Below are positions 25,258-35,790 of a stretch of 64,000 nucleotides of DNA, piece after piece. How positions within the stretch are numbered: position 1 is the stretch's first letter; each line of letters opens with the position of its first letter. The DNA lies in the NCBI RefSeq assembly GCF_009796285.1, contig NZ_CP047020.1:1178001-1242000 (forward strand), in the 5' to 3' direction. The notes below the pieces were generated by a model. The model ran no database searches. It was given only the letters and a program-made list of their open reading frames with translations, and was not told the DNA's origin. Source of the DNA: Streptomyces broussonetiae. Lineage in GTDB: Bacteria > Actinomycetota > Actinomycetes > Streptomycetales > Streptomycetaceae. Both the position numbers and the translations under genes were made by a program.

Positions 25258-27045
25258 TCAGTGACGGGCGGCTGGGGTGTTGGCGGCGGTGACGTTGACC
25301 GCGGCCCATGCGTTGTCCACCGTCTTGTACTCGGTGCTGTTCGCGCCGTACAGGTCCTTGGCCGCCTTCAGCGTCGCGACGCGCGCGTCGTGGAAGTCGG
25401 TCGTGGAGACCATGTAGCGGGTGAGCGCACGGTAGAAGATGGCGGTCGCCTTGGACCGGCCGATGCCCTTGACCGTGGAGCGGTTGTAGGTCGGCGAGTC
25501 GTAGGCGACACCGTTGATCGTCTTCTTGCCGCTGCCCTCGGCGAGGAGGTAGTAGGCGTGCGAGGAGACACCGGAACCGGCGTGCACCTCGGTGTAGTAG
25601 GTGTCCGGCGACCAGTAGTCGATCGTGCCCTCGAGCTTGTCGAGCGAGGGGTGGTCCAGGCGGCGCAGGAACTTCTGCGAAAGGCCCAGCTTCTCGCCGA
25701 TCAGGTAGTCCGGCGTGTCGTTCTTGTTGTTGGCGTAGAACTCGACGTTCGAGCCGAAGATGTCCGCGAGGGACTCATTGAGCGCACCGGGCTCGCCGTA
25801 CTGGTTGCCCCTGGCGTCGACGAAGGTCGGCTGCAGCTTCGCGGTCGCGTCGACCACGCCGTGCGTCAGCTCGTGGCCGGTGACGTCGAGGACGACGAGC
25901 GGCTTCTTGAAGGTCTTGCCGTCGCCATCGCCGTACAGCATGCAGTTGCAGGTCGGGTCCCAGAAGGCGTTGGCGACCTTGCTGCCCCAGTGGACCATGC
26001 CCTGGGCGGCCTTGCTGTTGTTGGCTATGCCCTTGCGGCCGAAGGTGCTCTTGTAGAAGTCCAGCGTCTTGGTGATGCCGTACTGGGCGTCGGCGGCGGC
26101 GCTGGCCCGGTTGCTGGTCGCGCCGTTGCCCCACACGTCGGTGGTGTTGGTGAACTTGGCGCCCGCGCTGAACTTCTCCGTCTGCGAGCCCTTGGCATCA
26201 CGCGTCTCGGTGCCGTACCGGCTCGGGTCCTTGAGCTGGTAGTGGCCCTTGGAGGTGGCCGTGGTGGTCAGACCGACGCTGCCCACGAAGAGGGTCTTGC
26301 CGGTGCCCTTCGCGGCTGAGGGGTACGGGGTGACGGCCGAGGCGCCGGAGCCGAGCAGGCCGGCCGCCTCGGGGGCCTCGGAGGCGCTGCCGGTGGCCGG
26401 GTCGAGCGTCTCGCCGTGCTTGCGCAGGTTGTCGAGCAGCTTGGGCGACAGGAACTCGTCGCTGTCGGGGGTGTTGCTGCGCACCTTGCCGGTGACGGCG
26501 TCGACGACGACGGTGTTGGTGCCGTCCTGGTCGGTCACGGTGACCTGGTAGGCGAGGGCCGAGGAGCCACCGCGGGCGTCCACGACGAGCTGGGCGCCGC
26601 CCGCCTCGCCCTTCGCCGCCTGGGCGGCCTTGGCGGCGGCCTGGTCCGCGGTCAGCCTGGCCTTGCCGGTGGCCGGCTGCACGGCGTGGTCGGCGGCACG
26701 GGTCACGCCCGTGTACGCGAGGCCCCGGTCGAGGTGGACGACGAGGTCGCCGCCGAGCACGTCAAGACCGTTGTACGTGCGGACGAATCGGACGTGCCGG
26801 GCGCCCTCGGGGTCGGTCATCACGTCCTGGGCGTGCAGTTCGTCGCCCTTGGAGACACCGGTCGCCGAGGCGTGGGCGAAGGCCGCGGCGCGTGCCGCGT
26901 CCACCACCGCCGAGGCGTTCGTACCGGCGGAAACGGCGGATCGCTCCCCCGTGGAGGGACCCGCGAAGGCCGTACCGGCCAGGCCCGTGGCAGCGGTGGT
27001 CACCGCGATGGCGACGGCGACGCTGCGTATGTGCGGTCTACGCAC
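25258..27045 (-). CDS. Secreted M4-family (thermolysin-like) metalloprotease
   Basis: A 595-residue pre-pro-protease. A 28-residue signal peptide ends near GTAFA. A propeptide with FTP and PepSY-like segments (about residues 60-210) precedes the catalytic domain. The zinc site is H391-E-L-T-H395, with the third ligand Glu in the downstream GALNESLADIFGS. The substrate-binding GSGVSSHAYYLLAEG is also visible. It is an extracellular neutral protease, used for protein scavenging. The start is GTG at 27045 with AAGGAAC upstream. Confidence 0.93.
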   Translation of the reverse strand: MRRPHIRSVAVAIAVTTAATGLAGTAFAGPSTGERSAVSAGTNASAVVDAARAAAFAHASATGVSKGDELHAQDVMTDPEGARHVRFVRTYNGLDVLGGDLVVHLDRGLAYTGVTRAADHAVQPATGKARLTADQAAAKAAQAAKGEAGGAQLVVDARGGSSALAYQVTVTDQDGTNTVVVDAVTGKVRSNTPDSDEFLSPKLLDNLRKHGETLDPATGSASEAPEAAGLLGSGASAVTPYPSAAKGTGKTLFVGSVGLTTTATSKGHYQLKDPSRYGTETRDAKGSQTEKFSAGAKFTNTTDVWGNGATSNRASAAADAQYGITKTLDFYKSTFGRKGIANNSKAAQGMVHWGSKVANAFWDPTCNCMLYGDGDGKTFKKPLVVLDVTGHELTHGVVDATAKLQPTFVDARGNQYGEPGALNESLADIFGSNVEFYANNKNDTPDYLIGEKLGLSQKFLRRLDHPSLDKLEGTIDYWSPDTYYTEVHAGSGVSSHAYYLLAEGSGKKTINGVAYDSPTYNRSTVKGIGRSKATAIFYRALTRYMVSTTDFHDARVATLKAAKDLYGANSTEYKTVDNAWAAVNVTAANTPAARH

Positions 27046-28563
<1,518 letters not shown>

Positions 28564-28632
28564 CGGCGGTTGTCGCCCCGTCCGGGGCGGGTCGCGGGAA
28601 CCTCCCGGCACGCGCGCGGCGTTTTCCCCGAC

Positions 28633-29940
28633 ATGACGACCGAGTTGGTTCCCGGGGGAAATCTGGCCCTGCCCCCGGGCGAGCTGCGGCTCCGGGTGGC
28701 CGGCGCCTTCGATGTGTCCGCGCTGGTCACCGGGGCCGACGGGAAGGTCGGGTCCGACGCCGACTTCGTGTTCTACAACCAGCCCCGGGCGCCGGGGGTA
28801 CGGCTGCTCGGTGACACCCTGGCCGTGCTCCCGGCGCAGCTGCGCGGTGGGGCCTGCCGCGTCACCGTCGTCGTCAGTGCGGCCGAGCCCGGTACACCGC
28901 TCGGGCGGCTGCCCGCTCCCCGGCTCGAGGTCATGGACGTCCAAGGCTCGGCCGTGGCCCGCTTCGCGCCACCGCGCCCCGGACCGGAGACCGTGCTGCT
29001 GGTCGCCGAGCTGTACCTGCGGCCGGGTGCCGGCTGGAAGCTGCGGGCGATCGGGCAGGGGTACGCGGACGGGCTGGCCGGTCTGGTCCGGGACTTCGGG
29101 GTGGACGTCACCGACGACGGGCAGAGCCGGGCGGCCGAACCCGCGGTGCCGTCGTCCGAGCACCCGTCCCGCACCGACGATGGCTTTGTCCGGGCGGTCA
29201 ACTCGGCGCGCGCGCAGACCGGTTCGCCATGCATCACCCTCGACGCGCGTCTTGTCCGCGCCGCGCGCTCGCACGCCCGGGCCATGGCGGACGCCGGGCG
29301 GCTCGGTGGGGAGGGGCAGGACGGCGTGTCGGTACACCAGCGGATCACCGGCGCCGGGTACGCCTACATCACGGTCGGGGAGCATCTGGTCTCCGGGCCG
29401 CGCACCGCCGCGGAGTTCGTGGAGTACTGCATGGTGTCCGAGCGGTCCCGCGCGATCCTGCTCGACCCGGTCTTCCGGCATGCCGCCCTGGCCCACGCCG
29501 ACGCGGGTGACCGGTACTGGACCGCGCTGTGGGCCACTCCGCTGACCCCGGACGCGCTGTCCCGGACGGCCGCCGAGGTCGTGGCGCTCACCAACGCCGA
29601 GCGGGGCCGGGCCGGGCTGCCGACGCTGGCCGTCGACGCACTGCTCTCGGCCGCGGCGCAGGCGCACTGCGCGGACATGGTGGCCCGCGACTTCTACGAC
29701 CACACCTCCCCCGACGGCTCCCGGCCCTGGGACCGGGCTGCCGCGGCGGGCTCCCGCCTGCGCACGATCGGCGAGAACATCGCCTGCGGCCAGCGCTCGG
29801 CCGCAGACGTAGTTGCGGGCTGGATGAACAGCCCCGGGCATCGGGCCAACATCCTCAAGCGCGAGTTCGGCCACATCGGCATCGGCTTCGCGGGCGGCGG
29901 CCGGGCGGGCACCTACTGGTGCCAGCTGTTCGGTGGCTGA
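28633..29940 (+). CDS. TerD-like domain fused to two CAP (SCP/PR-1) domains
   Basis: A 435-residue protein without a signal peptide. Residues 1-165 look like a TerD-type domain (opening TTELVPGGNLALP, then GADGKVGSDADFVFYNQPRAPG), a calcium-binding fold of tellurite-resistance and stress systems. Residues about 178-300 and 310-435 are two CAP domains; the second has the full set (HCADMVARDFYDHTSPDG, GENIAC, WMNSPGHRANIL). The first is degenerate. CAP domains are usually secreted, so fusion to an intracellular TerD domain is unusual. ATG at 28633. Confidence 0.78.
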   Translation: MTTELVPGGNLALPPGELRLRVAGAFDVSALVTGADGKVGSDADFVFYNQPRAPGVRLLGDTLAVLPAQLRGGACRVTVVVSAAEPGTPLGRLPAPRLEVMDVQGSAVARFAPPRPGPETVLLVAELYLRPGAGWKLRAIGQGYADGLAGLVRDFGVDVTDDGQSRAAEPAVPSSEHPSRTDDGFVRAVNSARAQTGSPCITLDARLVRAARSHARAMADAGRLGGEGQDGVSVHQRITGAGYAYITVGEHLVSGPRTAAEFVEYCMVSERSRAILLDPVFRHAALAHADAGDRYWTALWATPLTPDALSRTAAEVVALTNAERGRAGLPTLAVDALLSAAAQAHCADMVARDFYDHTSPDGSRPWDRAAAAGSRLRTIGENIACGQRSAADVVAGWMNSPGHRANILKREFGHIGIGFAGGGRAGTYWCQLFGG

Positions 29941-29987
29941 CCGGCCACGCTCCGTGATCTTGGCAGAACGGCACCTTCCGGGACACG

Positions 29988-30674
29988 ATGCCCGCCATGA
30001 AGGGTGACCTCTTTTCCAGTGAGCACGTGGTGCAGCCGGCCGCGGAGCCGGGCATGTCCGTCGAGAACGCCAAGTGCATCCGGTACGTGGTGGACGGCGA
30101 GATGTACGCCCGCCAGGGCGCGATGGTCGCCCATCGGGGCGAGCTGAAGTTCGAGCGCAAGGGGCAGGGCGTCGGCGGCATGCTCAAGCGCGCGGTCACC
30201 GGCGAGGGGCTGCCCCTGATGGCCGTGCGCGGGAAGGGCGAGGCCTGGTTCGCGCACGAGGCGCAGAACTGCTTCGTCGTCGAGGTCGAATCCAGTGACC
30301 GGTTCACCGTCAACGGGCGCAATGTGCTGTGCTTCGACACCTCGCTGTCGTACGAGATCAAGACGGTGAAGGGATCGGGCATCGCCGGTGGCGGGCTGTT
30401 CAACAGCGTGTTCAGCGGGCAGGGCCGACTCGGTCTGGTCTGCGAGGGCACTCCGCTGGTCATCCCGGTCACCGCGCAGTCCCCGGTGTACGTCGACACG
30501 GATGCGGTGGTCGGCTGGACCGACCGCCTGCAGACCTCGCTGCACCGCTCCCAGTCCATCGGCTCGATGCTGCGCGGCGGTTCGGGTGAGGCCGTGCAAC
30601 TGCTGCTCCAGGGCGACGGCTTCGTCGTGGTGCGGCCGAGCGAGGCGACCGGCCAAAAGGCCCAGCAGCACTGA
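29988..30674 (+). CDS. AIM24-family protein
   Basis: A 228-residue beta-rich protein of the AIM24 (TRAF-like fold) family, with the glycine-rich GSGIAGGGLFNSVFSGQG (about residues 126-143) and a final GEAVQLLLQGDGFVVVRPSE. The family is named after a mitochondrial protein; bacterial function is unknown, although members often sit near TerD proteins. It follows the TerD-CAP gene by 47 bp and is probably co-transcribed, which supports a shared stress or envelope role. Confidence 0.83.
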   Translation: MPAMKGDLFSSEHVVQPAAEPGMSVENAKCIRYVVDGEMYARQGAMVAHRGELKFERKGQGVGGMLKRAVTGEGLPLMAVRGKGEAWFAHEAQNCFVVEVESSDRFTVNGRNVLCFDTSLSYEIKTVKGSGIAGGGLFNSVFSGQGRLGLVCEGTPLVIPVTAQSPVYVDTDAVVGWTDRLQTSLHRSQSIGSMLRGGSGEAVQLLLQGDGFVVVRPSEATGQKAQQH

Positions 30675-30749
30675 CCGTGCACAGGTGATCTGCGCCGCAC
30701 GGGCAACCACCGCGGCCGTACCGGCGTCTTGATCGGCAACAGACCGATG

Positions 30750-30776
30750 CGCCCCGGTCCTTTGGCCGGGGCGATT
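30750..30776 (+). terminator. Terminator after AIM24 gene
   Basis: An 8-bp stem (CGCCCCGG / CCGGGGCG) with an eight-base loop followed by ATTT. It closes the TerD-CAP/AIM24 transcript just ahead of the palindromic control region. Confidence 0.7.
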
Positions 30777-30786
30777 TCCCGACCCG

Positions 30787-30818
30787 CTATACACGACATG
30801 TATACATGCCGTGTATAG
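30787..30818. promoter_or_regulatory. 32-bp near-perfect palindrome, operator of the TPR/prenyl synthase operon
   Basis: CTATACACG and CGTGTATAG arms enclose the perfect 12-mer CATGTATACATG (30797-30808), with only one mismatched pair in the whole 32 bp. It can also be read as two overlapping TATAC-type dyads. It ends 11 bases before the ATG at 30829, so a bound repressor would block initiation. No regulator gene lies adjacent, which leaves a distant factor or the TPR protein itself as candidate ligands. Confidence 0.75.
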
Positions 30819-30828
30819 AAAGGTGCGT

Positions 30829-31869
30829 ATGTACGGCAAGGCTTTCGCCCCGGAGTACCAGGGCGCGCTGACCACCCTGTCCGTGAACTCCTCGCTGGTC
30901 GACGTGCTGGCCGAGGGCACCGAGCGGCTGCGCGAGGCCGAACGGTCCGGGCAGCCCGCAGAGGCGGCCCGCTGTGGACTCGCCGTCGCCGAGGCACAGC
31001 GGCGGCTCGGCCACATCGAGGATGCGGACCGGACCTGGAAGGCGAGTTACCGCGCCGCCCGTGAGGCGGGCGACACCGGCGCGATGGCGTGGGCGCTGTG
31101 GAGCGGCGGCACCCTCGCCCGGCAGCGCGGGGCGTTCCCGCTGGCCTGGCGGCTGCTCAAGCTCGCCGCCGAACTCGGTGAGCGCGGCGGGGACGTCGTG
31201 GTCCGCGGCTACTCGCTGGCGGGCCTCGCGGAGACCGGCCGCATCCAGGGCGACTACGAAGCCGTCGGCCGGCTGCACGAGCAGCTGCTGGCCGAGGCCC
31301 GCCGGCGCGGGGAGGCCCGGCACACGGTGTGGGCGCTGGAGGGCATCGCGCAGATGCACCGCAACACCGGGGACCACGACCGGGCGTACGCGCTGTTCGA
31401 GGAGGCGGCGGAGATAGCCGAGCGGGCCGAGGACCGGCGCGGGCACGCCTGGGCGCTGCGTGGCCTCGCCGACATCCTCTCGGTGCGCGACAAGGACACC
31501 GAGGGGGCGCTGGAACTGCTCTCCCGGGCGGAGGCCGGCTGCCGGGCGATGAACCTGTCGAGCGCACTCGCCTACAACCACAAGATGCGCGGCAACGTCC
31601 TCTACCGCGCCGGGCGTTACTCCGAGGCGCGGGAGATGTACGAGCTGGCGCTGGCGGAGTTCCGCGAGATGAGCGAGCCGCGCGGTGAGGCACTGGCCCG
31701 GCTGGGCCTGGCGAAGTCACGGGCCCGACTCGGCCGGGACCGCACCGAGACCGCGGCCGAACTCGCCGAGCTGGCACGGACGTTGGAGCGCAGCGGACTG
31801 AAGCACGCGCGGGAGATGGTGATCCGGGCCCAGCAGGAGTTCGGCCCGGACGCGGAGGTCACCCGATGA
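30829..31869 (+). CDS. Tetratricopeptide-repeat protein
   Basis: A 346-residue, largely helical protein with about six to seven TPR-like helix pairs (for example EAARCGLAVAEAQRRLGHIEDADRTW and HTVWALEGIAQMHRNTGDHDRAYALFEEA). It has no signal peptide, membrane segment or DNA-binding domain. ATG at 30829 is preferred to the GTG at 30811 because AAAGGTG precedes it. It overlaps the prenyl synthase by four bases (ATGA), so the two are made together. It is probably a scaffold or regulator of the synthase or of a prenyl-lipid pathway; this is inference. Confidence 0.8.
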   Translation: MYGKAFAPEYQGALTTLSVNSSLVDVLAEGTERLREAERSGQPAEAARCGLAVAEAQRRLGHIEDADRTWKASYRAAREAGDTGAMAWALWSGGTLARQRGAFPLAWRLLKLAAELGERGGDVVVRGYSLAGLAETGRIQGDYEAVGRLHEQLLAEARRRGEARHTVWALEGIAQMHRNTGDHDRAYALFEEAAEIAERAEDRRGHAWALRGLADILSVRDKDTEGALELLSRAEAGCRAMNLSSALAYNHKMRGNVLYRAGRYSEAREMYELALAEFREMSEPRGEALARLGLAKSRARLGRDRTETAAELAELARTLERSGLKHAREMVIRAQQEFGPDAEVTR

Positions 31870-32885
31870 CCGCGCTGCAGGCCCCGCCCTCCGCATCCGA
31901 AGTCCTGTCCCGCTGCCGGGAGTTGGTGCGTCCGGCGCTCGAGGAGGCGGTGGCGGGGCTGCATCCGTGGCTGGCGGAGATGGCGGCCTACTGCTTCGGC
32001 TGGTGCGAGGTCGGCGGGGCGCCCGCCGCCGCGCCGGGCGGCAAGGGCGTACGGCAGGCGCTCGCGGTGCTCGGCGCCGAGGCGGCGGGTGCCGACGGCC
32101 GGGTCGGCGTGCCGGCGGCGGTCGCCGTGGAACTCGTGCACGCCTTCTCACTGCTGCACGACGACATCATGGACGGCGACGGAACCCGGCGCCGCCGCCC
32201 GGCCGTATGGCAGGCCTACGGCACCGGACCTGCCGTACTGGCCGGGGACGCCCTGTTCGCCCTCGCGGTGCAGACCCTGGCCGGGGTGGCACGGGATCCC
32301 GGCGCGCTCGGGCTGCTGTCGGCGGCCCTCGCCGATCTGGTGCGCGGGCAGGCCGACGACCTGCTGTTCGCCAGCCGGCCCCGCACCGGCCCGGAGCGGG
32401 TGACGCCCGCGGAGTACCGGGCGATGGCGGAGGGCAAGACCGGTGCGCTGCTGGGCTGTGCCGTCGCGCTGGGCGCCGCGCTCGGCGGGGCGCCCGAGGC
32501 CACGGTCACCGCGCTGGAGCAGGCCGGACGTCGGCTGGGCATCGCCTTCCAGCTGGTCGACGACGTGCTGGGCATCTGGGGCGACCCGGCCGTCACCGGC
32601 AAACCCGCCGGCGGCGATCTGCGCGAGGGCAAGAAGACGTTCCCGGTCCTGGTCGCGCTCGCCTCCCCGGCCGCCGGCCGGCTGCCCGAACTGCTCGGCC
32701 GCCCTGAGCGGGCCGAGGAGGCGGCCGCGCTGATCGAGGCGGCGGGGGGCCGGGCGGCGGCGCTGGCCGAGGCCCGTACGCACACGGCCGCCGCCCGCGC
32801 ACTCCTCGCGGGTACGCCCCTGGCCGCCCCGGCCGCCGCGGATCTGCTCGCACTGCTGGACTTCCTGGTCGGCCGCGAGCTGTGA
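31866..32885 (+). CDS. Polyprenyl (short-chain isoprenyl) diphosphate synthase
   Basis: A 339-residue trans-prenyltransferase with the first aspartate-rich motif LLHDDIMDGDGTRRR (about residues 97-111) and the second QLVDDVLGIWGD (about 227-238) that bind magnesium and the diphosphates. It condenses IPP with an allylic diphosphate, giving GPP, FPP or GGPP. The N-terminal AYCFGW and GGKGVRQAL stretch resembles the subgroup that I recall as family 2 encapsulin cargo polyprenyl transferases. That is notable because an encapsulin is encoded 16 kb away. Product length cannot be read from sequence. Confidence 0.87.
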   Translation: MTALQAPPSASEVLSRCRELVRPALEEAVAGLHPWLAEMAAYCFGWCEVGGAPAAAPGGKGVRQALAVLGAEAAGADGRVGVPAAVAVELVHAFSLLHDDIMDGDGTRRRRPAVWQAYGTGPAVLAGDALFALAVQTLAGVARDPGALGLLSAALADLVRGQADDLLFASRPRTGPERVTPAEYRAMAEGKTGALLGCAVALGAALGGAPEATVTALEQAGRRLGIAFQLVDDVLGIWGDPAVTGKPAGGDLREGKKTFPVLVALASPAAGRLPELLGRPERAEEAAALIEAAGGRAAALAEARTHTAAARALLAGTPLAAPAAADLLALLDFLVGREL

Positions 32886-32988
32886 GACCCACCGGGACCG
32901 CCGCGCAACGAAGTTGACCTCGGCAGTCCGCGCGGGTCAGGGTGCGACAGGCGCGGTTCCCACCCCCGCGCCGGAAGGGTGAGACACC

Positions 32989-33957
32989 TTGATCGGCATC
33001 TCGGACATCGAAGCCGCCGCGGCACGGATCGCCGGACACGTCGTACGGACGCCGACCGTGCCGAGCCCGGGACTGACCGCCCTGCTCGGCGTCCCGGTCA
33101 CCGCCAAGCTCGAACTGCTCCAGCGCACCGGCTCGTTCAAGGTGCGCGGGGCCACGGCCAAGCTGCTGTCGCTGAGCGAGGCCGAGCGGGCGGCGGGCGT
33201 GGTCGCGGTCAGCGGCGGCAATCACGGCATCGCCCTCGCGGTGATGGCGGCGGCCCTCGACGTGAAGGCGACCGTGGTGATGCCTCGCACCGCACCCGCG
33301 CGATCCATCGGCCTCGCCGAGGCGGCCGGCGCGTCGGTGCGGCTGACCGACGGCATGGACAGCGCGTTCGAGCTGGTACTCCGGCTGCGGGACGAGGGGC
33401 TGACCCTGGTCCATCCGTTCGACGATCCGGTCGTCATCGCCGGACAGGGCACCGTGGGGCTGGAGTTCGCCGACGACGTCGAGGACGGCACGGAACCGAC
33501 GGACGTGATCGTCAGCATCGGCGGCGGCGGTCTGATCGCCGGAGTGGCGGCCGCCCTGCGCGCCCGGCGTCCGGACGTACGGGTGTGGGGCGTGGAGACG
33601 GAGGGTGCCGAGGCCATGTCGGCCGCGCTGAAAGCGGGTGGCCCGCTGCAGGTGCCGGTCTCCTCGCTCGTCACCACGCTGAGCGCACCGGCCGTCTCCC
33701 GGCTGACCTACGACCATGTGTCCGCGCTGGTCGACGACGTGCTGGTGGTCCCGGACCGGGACGCCGTGCAGGGCTCGCTGGACCTCGCCGAGCACGCCAA
33801 GGTGTGGGCCGAACCGGCCGCGGGCTGCCTGCTGCCGGCGGCCCGGCAGGTGCTGACCCGGGTCGGCGACGGCGTCCGGCTGGGACTCGTGGTGTGCGGC
33901 GGCAACACGACGCCCCGCGAACTGACCGGCTGGGGCGAGCGGTTCGGGCTGATGTGA
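32989..33957 (+). CDS. PLP-dependent threonine/serine dehydratase family protein
   Basis: A 322-residue fold-type II PLP enzyme. The cofactor Lys is in RTGSFKVRGA (about residue 50), the phosphate loop is GGGGL (SIGGGGLIAGV), and SGGNHGIA is the substrate loop. It has no C-terminal ACT regulatory domain, so it is of the catabolic rather than the biosynthetic IlvA type. Deamination of threonine or serine, or racemisation, is likely. The best start is TTG at 32989 with GGAAGGGTGAG upstream, an uncommon start codon. Confidence 0.85.
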   Translation: MIGISDIEAAAARIAGHVVRTPTVPSPGLTALLGVPVTAKLELLQRTGSFKVRGATAKLLSLSEAERAAGVVAVSGGNHGIALAVMAAALDVKATVVMPRTAPARSIGLAEAAGASVRLTDGMDSAFELVLRLRDEGLTLVHPFDDPVVIAGQGTVGLEFADDVEDGTEPTDVIVSIGGGGLIAGVAAALRARRPDVRVWGVETEGAEAMSAALKAGGPLQVPVSSLVTTLSAPAVSRLTYDHVSALVDDVLVVPDRDAVQGSLDLAEHAKVWAEPAAGCLLPAARQVLTRVGDGVRLGLVVCGGNTTPRELTGWGERFGLM

Positions 33958-34044
33958 GCGAGGAGCAGGCGCGTCCCGCAGTCCGCGGAAAAAAGGGGGG
34001 GCGCATCCGGGATTTCTTTGAACGGACCCCCGCGCGCCCCGCGT

Positions 34045-34070
34045 ACCCCTGGGAGACACGAAACAGGGGT
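34045..34070 (+). promoter_or_regulatory. Hairpin in the leader of the pseudokinase gene
   Basis: ACCCCTG / CAGGGGT arms with a 12-base loop, just before the AGCGAGGG ribosome site of the gene at 34082. It may influence translation or end the dehydratase transcript. An A6G7 homopolymer lies upstream at about 33990-34003. Confidence 0.35.
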
Positions 34071-34081
34071 TCCAGCGAGGG

Positions 34082-35704
34082 ATGACCATGGTCAAGGCGC
34101 ACGTCTCCGCACACGAGTTGGTCGCCGGACGGTACCGGCTCCTGGAGGTCTTCGCCCGCGAGACGAACCGGCTGTGGTGGTACGCCGAGGACGTGGCGGT
34201 GGACCAGCCCCGGCTGGTGGCCCAGACCGCCCTGCCGGAGCCCTGCGCCGACGACACCGTGCGCCGTGTCACGGCCCGGGTCGTCCGCACCTCGGAGACC
34301 ATGCGACTGCTGCGCCCCGGCCGGGTCGCCGTCGTCGTGGACGCCGTGGTGGAGGCCGGTGCGCTGTGGACGGTCACCGAGTGGATCGACGGCACACCGC
34401 TCGGCGAACTCCTCGACCGGGAGGGCTCGTTCAACCCGGTGCGCACGGCGCGGATCGGCCTGGAGCTGCTCGACGTGCTGCAGGCCGCGCACGACGAGGG
34501 CATCACCCATGGTGAGCTGAGCCCCGGTCAGGTCTTCGTCCCCGACGGCGGCCCGGTCGTCGTCACCGGGTTCGGGCTGGCCGGGGCGACCCTGGCGCCC
34601 CGGCTCACGGCACCCTCGTACGCGTCTCCGGAGCAGGCCCGCGACGAGCGCATCGGCCCGGCCGCCGATCTGTGGGCGCTGGGCGCGCTGCTGTACACGA
34701 TGGTGGAGGGCCGGCCCCCGTTCCGGGACCGCGGCAGGCCCGAGGCCACCCTGAAGGCCGTGGACCGGCTGCCGTTGCGCACTCCCCTGCGCGCGGGACC
34801 GCTCACCCAGGCCGTACAGGGTCTGCTGCGGAAGAACTCCCGGGAGCGGCTGCCCCGGCCGGTGGCCCGCGAGGCCCTGACCCGGGCCCTGGACGAGGAC
34901 GCGGACGCCTCCCGCCGCCCGGTCCCCGTACCCCGGCTGCGCGGGGCGTACCGGGGCGTGCTGCCCGCCGGGCTGGAACGCGGCGGACGGGCGCCCGTCA
35001 TCGGCACCGCGCTCGCCGTGGTGGCCATCGCCGCCGCGGTCCTGGCCGCGACCCACCAGCTGCCGGGCACCGGCTCCGCCCAGGCGCCGGCCCGTCCCGC
35101 CTCCTCGGCGGGCTCGGCCGGCCGTCCGTCCGCGACGCCCGCTCCGGCACCGACCGCGTCGGCGACGGCCCCGGCCGTCCTGCCCGCCGGGTACCACCGC
35201 TACACCGCCCCGGAGGGCTTCTCCGTGGCTCTGCCGGACGCCTGGAAGCGGCTGACCACGGCACGCGTCACGGGCGCCTACCGCGTCACCTTCGGCCCGG
35301 GCGGCGCCTCCCTCGCGCTCGCCGTCACCTACAGCGAGCGGGTCGGCCCGGACCCGGTCGCCGTCTGGCGCGAGGACGTCGAACCGGACCTGGAACGGCT
35401 CCCGGGCTACCAGCGCGTCGGCTCCGCGCGGGCCACCACGTACCAGGGCCACCGGGCGGCCGACCTGGAGTGGCTGGCGGGGACCGGGCAGGGCCGGGTG
35501 CACACGTTCGGGCGCGGCTTCCTGCTCGGTGGTCACCGGGGTTTCTCGCTGCGCTTCACCACCCCGGCCGCGGCCTGGGACGACGCGGCCGACCGGCTGG
35601 CCCTGAAGACCTTCCTGGCGACGTTCCGCACGCCGGGGAGCGAGCAGACGAGCGAGCCGACGACCGGGCCGGGGACCGGGTCGGCGCAACGGCCGAAGAA
35701 CTGA
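34082..35704 (+). CDS. Membrane-anchored pseudokinase (Ser/Thr kinase fold)
   Basis: A 540-residue protein. Residues 15-280 follow the bacterial Ser/Thr kinase layout (E100 W hinge, APSYASPEQARDE activation-segment end, ADLWALGALLYTMVEGRPPF), but catalytic parts are missing: no glycine loop, VAIK-type lysine replaced (LVAQTAL), HRD changed to HGE (143-145) and DFG changed to TGFG (162-165). A single membrane helix (about 300-325) leads to a Pro/Ala-rich linker and an extracytoplasmic domain of about 170 residues. It is more likely a scaffold or sensor than an enzyme, similar in concept to other actinobacterial pseudokinases. Confidence 0.85.
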   Translation: MTMVKAHVSAHELVAGRYRLLEVFARETNRLWWYAEDVAVDQPRLVAQTALPEPCADDTVRRVTARVVRTSETMRLLRPGRVAVVVDAVVEAGALWTVTEWIDGTPLGELLDREGSFNPVRTARIGLELLDVLQAAHDEGITHGELSPGQVFVPDGGPVVVTGFGLAGATLAPRLTAPSYASPEQARDERIGPAADLWALGALLYTMVEGRPPFRDRGRPEATLKAVDRLPLRTPLRAGPLTQAVQGLLRKNSRERLPRPVAREALTRALDEDADASRRPVPVPRLRGAYRGVLPAGLERGGRAPVIGTALAVVAIAAAVLAATHQLPGTGSAQAPARPASSAGSAGRPSATPAPAPTASATAPAVLPAGYHRYTAPEGFSVALPDAWKRLTTARVTGAYRVTFGPGGASLALAVTYSERVGPDPVAVWREDVEPDLERLPGYQRVGSARATTYQGHRAADLEWLAGTGQGRVHTFGRGFLLGGHRGFSLRFTTPAAAWDDAADRLALKTFLATFRTPGSEQTSEPTTGPGTGSAQRPKN

Positions 35705-35790
35705 GCCGCCGGGCACCTCGCGATCGTGGCGCCCAGGTGGCGGGCGCCGCCGATCGGCACGGCCCTGGGTCCCGATAGGCTCTCCTGTCC

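Noticed and set aside
33990..34003. A6G7 homopolymer as a phase-variation switch
   Set aside because: It lies between genes, not in a coding frame or clear promoter spacer.
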